From: SHLJ01 sp041618535
Lineage (GTDB): Bacteria; Bacteroidota; Bacteroidia; Flavobacteriales; Flavobacteriaceae
Length of the DNA: 11,618 nt
Direction: 5' to 3'
Assembly (NCBI GenBank): GCA_041618535.1
Contig: JBFKFP010000087.1
Span: forward strand, 1 to 11,618
Positions within the stretch are counted from its first letter, which is position 1. Every line of letters starts with the position of its first letter. Positions 6,873 to 11,618 of this stretch are shown piece after piece. Both the position numbers and the translations under genes were made by a program. The notes beneath the pieces are model-generated. The model saw only the letters and a list, made by a program, of their open reading frames with translations, did no database searches and was not told where the DNA came from.

Positions 6873-7571
6873 TTAAATACTTTCTGAATACTCCAGTAAA
6901 CGCTGAACATCAAATTCCCTTTTGAAGGACAGGTTATTCTCCTTAACGAAATTCAACAGTTCATTTGTCTTTTCCTCATTGTCCCGGAAGAGCTTCATTA
7001 TTTTTCCCTTAGACAGCCTGAAGGGCTTGATTTTCCCGTCACGTCTAATAAAATAGGCTTCTTTCTTGACAAATTTATCATTCTTTCTGTTCAACATTGG
7101 ATTGGCTGAGCCTTCGATGATTTCAAGCTTAAATCCTTTTAAGACCTGGTATTTATCACCATCGTAAATCACCTGGTAAACCTTATTGTCATCATTCCAG
7201 TAATAGTTGCGATATACTTTATTGTTTACCACGAACTTATCGATATTATTGAAATTAAACGTAAAAAGGGAGTCCTGTGTGATCTTTGATTCGAAGGTGT
7301 GCCTTTCAACGTTCAGATTTATATTCTTCAATAAGAATTGCCTGTCGTCTTTTGTATGGATTACGGCGGTATTTTTCCAATTGTCAAAAAGATGCACCGA
7401 ACCATCAATATCTCGGGCCGGATTTATAAAAAGCGTCGCCGATCCCTGAGTTCTGAGGCTTGAGCTTGCCGCTACATTCAATGCGGAGGCGTTGTTCTGG
7501 ACAAAACCATCATTCTGCGCATATAAACCGATAAAGGAAAGAACCGTCAGGGCTGTAAAAAGTTGCTTCAT
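6873..7571 (-). CDS. Secreted protein of unknown function, first of a tandem paralog pair
   Basis: I do not recognise a function. The 232-residue product has a short type I signal peptide (MKQLFTALTVLSFIGLYA, cleavage expected before Q19) and no lipobox. A low-complexity Asn/Ala/Ser stretch (26-45) follows. The rest is alternating hydrophobic/polar sequence ending in a basic, helix-like C-terminal segment of about 40 residues (190-232). It shares with the next gene LFDNWKN (61-67), FNNIDKFVVN (107-116), KVYQV (130-134), GSANPMLNR (154-162), YFI (173-175), KPF (182-184), FVKENNLS (208-215) and a final SI. The C-terminal part resembles, from memory, tails seen in other uncharacterised Bacteroidota secreted proteins; I could not test this. 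It lies between the rplQ terminator and its own terminator, with a TACTTTTG -7 motif 20 bases before the ATG, so it forms its own transcription unit. Confidence 0.85.
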   Translation of the reverse strand: MKQLFTALTVLSFIGLYAQNDGFVQNNASALNVAASSSLRTQGSATLFINPARDIDGSVHLFDNWKNTAVIHTKDDRQFLLKNINLNVERHTFESKITQDSLFTFNFNNIDKFVVNNKVYRNYYWNDDNKVYQVIYDGDKYQVLKGFKLEIIEGSANPMLNRKNDKFVKKEAYFIRRDGKIKPFRLSKGKIMKLFRDNEEKTNELLNFVKENNLSFKREFDVQRLLEYSESI

Positions 7572-7591
7572 TATTATTTTTTTGAGTCTGA

Positions 7592-7599
7592 CAAAAGTA
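7592..7599 (-). promoter_or_regulatory. Probable -7 promoter element for the secreted paralog pair
   Basis: The minus strand reads TACTTTTG, an exact TAnnTTTG match, 20 bases upstream of the ATG at 7571. No TTG lies 17-23 bases further upstream; the only nearby TTGs are much too close. The site falls after the rplQ terminator, where an independent start would be expected. Confidence 0.55.
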
Positions 7600-7610
7600 A
7601 CAAATTCAAT

Positions 7611-7643
7611 AAAAAAAGGTAAACCAGAACACCGATTTACCTT
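7611..7643 (-). terminator. Intrinsic terminator after rplQ, end of the ribosomal protein cluster
   Basis: In the minus-strand transcript AAGGTAAA (7643-7636) pairs with TTTACCTT (7623-7616). The stem can be extended by four more pairs, two of them G-U (TCGG with CTGG), leaving a UGUU loop at 7631-7628. A run of seven U follows (7617-7611). This gives about 12 pairs, among the strongest hairpins in the window, and it lies about 28 bases after the rplQ stop. Confidence 0.9.
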
Positions 7644-7671
7644 CTCTATAACGTTAATGTTTTCTTAAAAA

Positions 7672-8142
7672 TTACTCTTCTTCGTTAGAGGCCGCAGTTG
7701 GTACCGGCGGGGTAGCTGCTTTCTGGCCTCCCCGTCGTCCTCTTCGAGTCGATTTCTTCTTCTTCTGACCTGCATTATATAGCTCGTTAAAATCAACAAG
7801 CTCGATCATGGCCATTTCCGCATTATCACCAAGACGGTTACCCAATCGGATGATTCTTGTGTAGCCTCCGGGCCGATCTCCCACCTTCGAAGCCACATCT
7901 CTGAACAACTCGCCAACAGCCTCCTTTTGTCTTAACCTGCTGAAAACTATTCGCCTGTTATGGGTCGTATCTTCCTTCGATTTGGTTACGAGAGGCTCTA
8001 TAAACTGCTTTAAAGCTTTCGCCTTTGCGAGGGTCGTATTGATGCGCTTATGCTCGATAAGGGAGCAGGCCATATTGGCCAGCATCGCCTTACGATGTGC
8101 TGTCTTTCTACTTAAATGATTAAATTTCTTTCCGTGTCTCAT
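7672..8142 (-). CDS. rplQ: 50S ribosomal protein L17
   Basis: A large-subunit ribosomal protein located near the exit of the peptide tunnel. The core (1 to about 122) has the family pattern MRHGKKFNHLSRKTAHR, LIEHKRINTTLAKAKALK (28-45) and the GDRPGGYTRIIRLGNRLGD segment (88-106). At 156 residues it is longer than the roughly 120-130 typical of many bacteria: residues 126-156 form a low-complexity tail, first Lys/Arg/Gly-rich, then Ala/Pro/Thr-rich, ending in EEE. Such tails are common in L17 of this phylum, from general knowledge. It follows rpoA by 29 bases and is the last gene of the cluster before the terminator. Confidence 0.99.
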   Translation of the reverse strand: MRHGKKFNHLSRKTAHRKAMLANMACSLIEHKRINTTLAKAKALKQFIEPLVTKSKEDTTHNRRIVFSRLRQKEAVGELFRDVASKVGDRPGGYTRIIRLGNRLGDNAEMAMIELVDFNELYNAGQKKKKSTRRGRRGGQKAATPPVPTAASNEEE

Positions 8143-8171
8143 GATTCACTCTTTTCTTCCTCAGTGAGAGT

Positions 8172-9164
8172 TTAGTCTTTATCTAATTTATACTTGCTGA
8201 GATCCATACCGAAGCTCAAGCCTTTTACGCTTACCAGTTCTTCTAACTCGGTAAGTGACTTCTTTCCGAAGTTCCTGAACTTCATAAGGTCATTCTTGTT
8301 GAACGAAACCAGGTCGCCAAGTGTATCAACCTCAGCTGCCTTCAGGCAATTAAGTGCCCTGACAGAAAGGTCCATATCAACCAGCTTGGTTTTAAGCAAT
8401 TGTCTCATATGAAGTGACTCCTCATCGTAAGTCTCGGTCTGGGCTATCTCATCGGCCTCTAAAGTGATGCGCTCATCAGAGAACAGCATAAAGTGATGGA
8501 TAAGTATCTTAGCCGCTTCTGTTAATGCATCCTGAGGACTTATGGATCCATCGGTAACAATCTCAAATACCAGTTTTTCGTAGTCTGTCTTTTGTTCAAC
8601 ACGATAATTCTCAACGCTATATTTCACGTTTTTGATAGGCGTGTAAATGGAATCGGTGAAAATGGTCCCGATAGGTGCTGATGATTTCTTGTTCTCCTCA
8701 GCAGGAACATAGCCTCGCCCTTTCTCAATGGTGATCTCCATATTGATGTTCACCTTCGGGTCAAGATTACAGATAACCAGGTCAGAATTCAGAATCTGGA
8801 ATCCGGAAATAAATTTTTGAAAGTCTCCGGCAGTAATTTGATCCTGTCCGGATATAGAAATTGAAACCGACTCATTGTCGATCTCATCTATCTGTCTCTT
8901 CAGCCTGATCTGTTTTAGGTTCAGTACGATTTCAGTAACATCCTCCAATACACCGGGGAAAGTCGAAAATTCGTGTTCCACCCCTTCAATTCTAACTGAT
9001 GTAATCGCGAATCCTTCAAGTGACGACAACAATACTCGTCTTAAAGCATTTCCAACGGTTAAACCATATCCTGGTTCCAAAGGTCTGAATTCGAACTTCC
9101 CTTCGAAATCCGTGGAATCGATCATTATGACTTTGTCGGGCTTCTGAAAATTTAAAATTGCCAT
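8172..9164 (-). CDS. rpoA: DNA-directed RNA polymerase subunit alpha
   Basis: The alpha subunit dimerises to seed RNA polymerase assembly and contacts upstream promoter DNA and activators. At 330 residues it is full length. The N-terminal domain (1 to about 230) shows FEFRPLEPGYGLTVGNALRR (25-43), the dimer-forming LRRVLLSSL, and EGVEHEFSTFPGVLEDVTEI (60-79). An acidic linker follows. The C-terminal domain (about 255-320) contains LSVRALNCLKAAEV, where Arg269 corresponds to the DNA-contacting Arg265 of E. coli, and FGKKSLTELEEL (299-310). It sits between rpsD (22 bases away) and rplQ (29 bases), the standard alpha-operon order. Confidence 0.99.
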   Translation of the reverse strand: MAILNFQKPDKVIMIDSTDFEGKFEFRPLEPGYGLTVGNALRRVLLSSLEGFAITSVRIEGVEHEFSTFPGVLEDVTEIVLNLKQIRLKRQIDEIDNESVSISISGQDQITAGDFQKFISGFQILNSDLVICNLDPKVNINMEITIEKGRGYVPAEENKKSSAPIGTIFTDSIYTPIKNVKYSVENYRVEQKTDYEKLVFEIVTDGSISPQDALTEAAKILIHHFMLFSDERITLEADEIAQTETYDEESLHMRQLLKTKLVDMDLSVRALNCLKAAEVDTLGDLVSFNKNDLMKFRNFGKKSLTELEELVSVKGLSFGMDLSKYKLDKD

Positions 9165-9186
9165 ATTAATTTAGGTGTATCAGTTA

Positions 9187-9792
9187 TTATTTAGAGTATA
9201 ATTCAACTATGAACTGCTCATTGATGTTTTCCGGGATCTGGATTCGAGCTGGAACAGACACATAAGTACCTTGCATTGTCTCGTTATTCCATGTGATCCA
9301 CTCATAAACTTGTGTTGACGCTGAAAGGGAATCCTGTATGTTTTGTAAAGATTTTGATTTGGTCCTCACACCAACAACATCTCCGGCTTTTAACTGGTAA
9401 GATGGTATATTCACCACCTCACCATTGACGGTAATATGCCTGTGAGACACTAACTGGCGTGCGCCCCTTCTTGATGGAGAAATTCCCATCCTGAAAACCA
9501 CGTTGTCAAGTCGTGATTCGCATAACTGAAGAAGCACCTCACCGGTAATACCTTGAGAAGATGTTGCTTTTTTAAACATATTCCTGAACTGACGTTCAAG
9601 GATTCCATAGGTATATTTTGCTTTTTGCTTCTCCTGAAGCTGGATCGCATATTCCGATTTCTTTCCTCTCCTTCGGTTGTTACCATGTTGTCCTGGAGGA
9701 TAATTTCTTTTGTCGAACGATTTGTCCTCGCCGAAAATAGGTTCGCCAAACTTACGGGCGATTTTAGTTTTTGGACCAGTATATCTTGCCAT
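9187..9792 (-). CDS. rpsD: 30S ribosomal protein S4
   Basis: A primary 16S rRNA-binding protein of the small-subunit body. In several bacteria it also represses its own operon by binding mRNA. The 201-residue product has the N-terminal arm MARYTGPKTKIARKFGE, the YPPGQHG motif (31-37) and an S4 RNA-binding domain (about 92-155) with ESRLDNVVFRMG, RRGARQLVSHRHITVNG and YQLKAGD. The N-terminal region has no cysteines, so it is the zinc-free form. It is preceded by an 85-base gap after rpsK, the largest in the ribosomal cluster here, which contains an inverted repeat. A second frame inside this gene is open for 99 codons but is not credible as a gene. Confidence 0.99.
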   Translation of the reverse strand: MARYTGPKTKIARKFGEPIFGEDKSFDKRNYPPGQHGNNRRRGKKSEYAIQLQEKQKAKYTYGILERQFRNMFKKATSSQGITGEVLLQLCESRLDNVVFRMGISPSRRGARQLVSHRHITVNGEVVNIPSYQLKAGDVVGVRTKSKSLQNIQDSLSASTQVYEWITWNNETMQGTYVSVPARIQIPENINEQFIVELYSK

Positions 9793-9814
9793 TTTTCAGA
9801 TTAAATTACAGAAG

Positions 9815-9852
9815 CGGTTATGAATTCAGGTCTAAAAATCCTTCGATAACCG
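9815..9852 (-). promoter_or_regulatory. Inverted repeat in the rpsK-rpsD gap, possible leader structure
   Basis: In the minus-strand transcript CGGTTAT (9852-9846) is perfectly complementary to ATAACCG (9821-9815), with 24 bases between them that contain a further AGG/CCU pairing. There is no U-tract afterwards, so it is not an intrinsic terminator. It lies 23 bases upstream of the rpsD start. It could be an mRNA structure affecting rpsD translation, a processing site, or chance. Confidence 0.3.
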
Positions 9853-9877
9853 TTGATCTTCCAATTATACTTATTTA

Positions 9878-10261
9878 TTAAACTCTTCTCCGTTTTGGTG
9901 GTCTGCACCCATTGTGCGGAAGCGGTGTTACATCGATGATCTCGGTAACTTCAATGCCCCCGTTATGGATAGATCGGATTGCGGACTCACGACCATTTCC
10001 TGGGCCTTTTACGTAAACTTTCACCTTTTTAAGCCCGGCTTCTTTTGCTGTGTTAACAGCATCTTCAGCTGCAAGCTGTGCAGCATAAGGTGTGTTCTTC
10101 TTAGATCCCCTGAAACCCATCTTTCCTGCTGAAGACCATGAGATCACATCGCCTTTTTTATTGGTTAGCGATATGATAATATTATTGAAAGAAGCCGTTA
10201 TATGGGCCTCACCCACTGCTTCTACAATAACCTTGCGTTTTTTTGAACTCGACTTTGCCAT
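9878..10261 (-). CDS. rpsK: 30S ribosomal protein S11
   Basis: A small-subunit platform protein that helps shape the mRNA exit region with S7 and S18. The 127-residue length is normal. Diagnostic segments are EAHITASFNNIIISLTN (18-34), SAGKMGFRGSKKNTPYAAQ (44-62), KGPGNGRESAIR (85-96) and the basic C-terminus PLPHNGCRPPKRRRV (113-127). It starts 11 bases after rpsM. The following gap to rpsD is unusually long for this cluster. Confidence 0.99.
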   Translation of the reverse strand: MAKSSSKKRKVIVEAVGEAHITASFNNIIISLTNKKGDVISWSSAGKMGFRGSKKNTPYAAQLAAEDAVNTAKEAGLKKVKVYVKGPGNGRESAIRSIHNGGIEVTEIIDVTPLPHNGCRPPKRRRV

Positions 10262-10272
10262 ACTACCTCTTA

Positions 10273-10647
10273 CTATTTAGTGACTTTCTTCTTGTTAGCA
10301 ACCGTTTTTCGCTTTCCTTTACGCGTTCTTGAATTATTCTTGGTCTTCTGTCCGCGTAACGGTAAACCGGATCTGTGGCGTATACCGCGATAGCAACCAA
10401 TATCCATCAATCGTTTGATGTTAAGTTGGGTTTCTGAGCGCAATTCACCTTCAATGGTATAATTACCGACGGCAGCACGGATCCTGCTTATCTCGTCGTC
10501 GTCCCATTCAGACACCTTGGTGTCTTCATTAACTTTAGCTTCTGCCAAAATTTCTTTTGCGCGGCTCTTTCCCACACCATAGATATAGGTTAGAGCTATG
10601 ACGCCTCTTTTGTGATTCGGTATGTCAACACCTGCAATTCTAGCCAT
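10273..10647 (-). CDS. rpsM: 30S ribosomal protein S13
   Basis: A protein of the small-subunit head that contacts the P-site tRNA and bridges to the large subunit. The 124-residue product begins MARIAGVDIPNHKRGVIALT, followed by the helix-hairpin segment IYGVGKSRAKEIL (22-34) and the characteristic GCYRGIRHRSGLPLRGQ (84-100). It ends in a Lys/Arg-rich tail (105-124) that reaches into the decoding area. The start lies just two bases after the rpmJ stop, and AAGGAT upstream overlaps the end of rpmJ, so translational coupling is likely. Confidence 0.99.
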   Translation of the reverse strand: MARIAGVDIPNHKRGVIALTYIYGVGKSRAKEILAEAKVNEDTKVSEWDDDEISRIRAAVGNYTIEGELRSETQLNIKRLMDIGCYRGIRHRSGLPLRGQKTKNNSRTRKGKRKTVANKKKVTK

Positions 10648-10649
10648 AA

Positions 10650-10766
10650 TTATCCTTGTCTTTGTTTGAATCTAGGATTCTTTTTATTAATGACGTAAAG
10701 TCTTCCTTTTCTGCGCACGATCTTACAATCGGCACTTCGTTTTTTTAATGATGCTCTTACTTTCAT
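10650..10766 (-). CDS. rpmJ: 50S ribosomal protein L36, zinc-free form
   Basis: A 38-residue basic protein of the large subunit. It reads MKVRASLKKRSADCKIVRRK, then GRLYVINKKNPRFKQRQG. The MKVRAS start and KQRQG end are diagnostic. The zinc-binding form of L36 has three Cys and one His. Here only Cys14 remains, while the other positions carry Ser/Ala, Asn and Phe, so it should not bind zinc. It lies between infA (25 bases upstream) and rpsM (2 bases downstream), the usual position in this cluster. Confidence 0.97.
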   Translation of the reverse strand: MKVRASLKKRSADCKIVRRKGRLYVINKKNPRFKQRQG

Positions 10767-10791
10767 CAGTTCGTTTTTTATACTTTATTTA

Positions 10792-11007
10792 TCAGTATCT
10801 GTATGTGATTCGAGCCTTGGTCAAATCATAAGGGCTCATCTCCAGTTTAACCTTATCACCCGGAAGCAGCTTGATGTAATGCATTCGCATTTTACCAGAG
10901 ATATGAGCGGTAACTATGTGCCCGTTCTCAAGTTCAACCCTGAACATCGCGTTAGACAACGCTTCTATTATGGTTCCATCTTGCTCTATTGGAGGTTGCT
11001 TTGCCAT
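10792..11007 (-). CDS. infA: Translation initiation factor IF-1
   Basis: Binds the ribosomal A site during initiation and helps IF2 and IF3. The 71-residue product is a single S1-like OB-fold domain: DGTIIEALSNAMFRVELENG (10-29), HISGKMRMHYIKLLPGDKV (35-53), and the C-terminal MSPYDLTKARITYRY (57-71). It starts 6 bases after the secY stop, which suggests tight coupling. No map (methionine aminopeptidase) gene lies between secY and infA, an arrangement I would expect for this phylum. Confidence 0.99.
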   Translation of the reverse strand: MAKQPPIEQDGTIIEALSNAMFRVELENGHIVTAHISGKMRMHYIKLLPGDKVKLEMSPYDLTKARITYRY

Positions 11008-11013
11008 ACTGTT

Positions 11014-11618
11014 TTAAGCTACTGATTTTCTGTTTTTACCGGTTTTCATCAAACCGTCATAATGTTTGTTCAATAAATATGAGTTCACCTGTTGCATCGT
11101 ATCGATAGCCACACCCACCATAATCAGGAGGGATGTTCCACCGAAGAAGATTGCCCAGTTCTGCTGTACGTTTATCAGCTTCACGATAAATGACGGGAAG
11201 ATCGCGATCAGTGCCAGGAATATGGATCCCGGGAGCGTTATCTGGGACATGATCTTATCCAGATATTCAGATGTTTCTGTCCCAGGTCTTATACCCGGAA
11301 TAAATCCTCCGCTGCGCTTCAGATCATCAGCAATCTTATTGGTAGGCACCGTGATTGCGGTATAGAAATAGGTAAATACGATCACCAGGATGGCGAAGAC
11401 CAGGTTATACCAGAACCCGAAGATATTACCTCCGAATTCAGCCTGTAAAAACTGTCCTACACCCGTATCTTTCAGCATATTTGTTCCACCTATCAGTCCT
11501 GGCACAAACATTATAGCCTGCGCAAAGATTATCGGCATTACGCCTGAAGCATTCAACTTAAGCGGTATAAACTGTCGGGCACCAAAAACATTCCTTTCGT
11601 ATCCTCCTTGAGCGGTCC
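11014..11618 (-). CDS. secY: Protein translocase subunit SecY, C-terminal half only
   Basis: The central channel protein of the Sec export system in the inner membrane. The reading frame continues to the right edge, and the first complete codon is at 11616. The visible 200 residues begin TAQGGYERNVFGARQFIPLK and belong to the second half of SecY. They include transmembrane segments about TM7 (SGVMPIIFAQAIMFVPGLI), TM8 (NLVFAILVIVFTYFYTAI), TM9 (LPGSIFLALIAIFPSFIV) and TM10 (IFFGGTSLLIMVGVAIDTM). The cytoplasmic loop KRSGGFIPGIRPGTETSEYL between TM8 and TM9 contains the conserved Arg that contacts the ribosome and SecA. The C-terminus NKHYDGLMKTGKNRKSVA is typical. An internal TTG at 11556 is not the start; the upstream residues are clearly SecY. 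Confidence 0.98.
   Translation of the reverse strand, partial: TAQGGYERNVFGARQFIPLKLNASGVMPIIFAQAIMFVPGLIGGTNMLKDTGVGQFLQAEFGGNIFGFWYNLVFAILVIVFTYFYTAITVPTNKIADDLKRSGGFIPGIRPGTETSEYLDKIMSQITLPGSIFLALIAIFPSFIVKLINVQQNWAIFFGGTSLLIMVGVAIDTMQQVNSYLLNKHYDGLMKTGKNRKSVA

Noticed and set aside
9450..9749. A 99-codon open frame on the minus strand overlapping rpsD in another frame
   Set aside because: rpsD occupies the same bases with a full set of S4 motifs. The alternative product is a basic, low-information sequence with no independent start signal.
11014..11556. Treating the 180-codon frame from 11556 as a complete gene
   Set aside because: The apparent start is an internal TTG (Leu). The frame continues to the edge with recognisable SecY sequence, so it is a partial secY.

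Overview
The window looks like chromosomal core sequence from a member of the Bacteroidota, most likely class Flavobacteriia. Three things suggest this: the style of the ribosomal proteins and RNA polymerase alpha subunit, the -7 promoter motifs of the form TAnnTTTG, and start codons preceded by A/T-rich sequence with few Shine-Dalgarno motifs. All fifteen genes lie on the minus strand, so transcription runs from the right edge to the left edge. No gap between genes exceeds about 140 bases. I see no tRNA, rRNA, CRISPR array, insertion sequence or phage-like gene.

Right part (about 11618 down to 7609): the distal end of the large ribosomal protein cluster (spc/alpha region), in the order secY (3' part only), infA, rpmJ, rpsM, rpsK, rpsD, rpoA, rplQ. 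Together these supply the protein-export channel, initiation factor IF1, four ribosomal proteins (L36, S13, S11, S4), the RNA polymerase alpha subunit and L17. A strong intrinsic terminator follows rplQ.

Middle (about 7599 down to 5986): two tandem genes for secreted proteins of about 232 and 246 residues that are clear paralogs of each other. I do not recognise a function. Each has a signal peptide and its own intrinsic terminator, and the first has a good -7 promoter motif. They are the least explained part of the window.

Left part (about 5990 down to 1): housekeeping metabolism in two blocks. carA (glutaminase subunit of carbamoyl phosphate synthetase) and eno (enolase) appear to share a promoter, whose -33 element overlaps the preceding terminator, and they end at a terminator. 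A second block begins at a TAnnTTTG motif and holds gltA (citrate synthase), an arginine deiminase/amidinotransferase-fold hydrolase that probably starts at TTG, and a secreted M20-family metallopeptidase cut off by the left edge. I see no terminator between these last three, so they may be co-transcribed.

Most of the window is ordinary and well conserved. The items worth a second look are the tandem secreted paralogs, the terminator-promoter overlap before carA, the probable TTG start, and an inverted repeat in the rpsK-rpsD gap.
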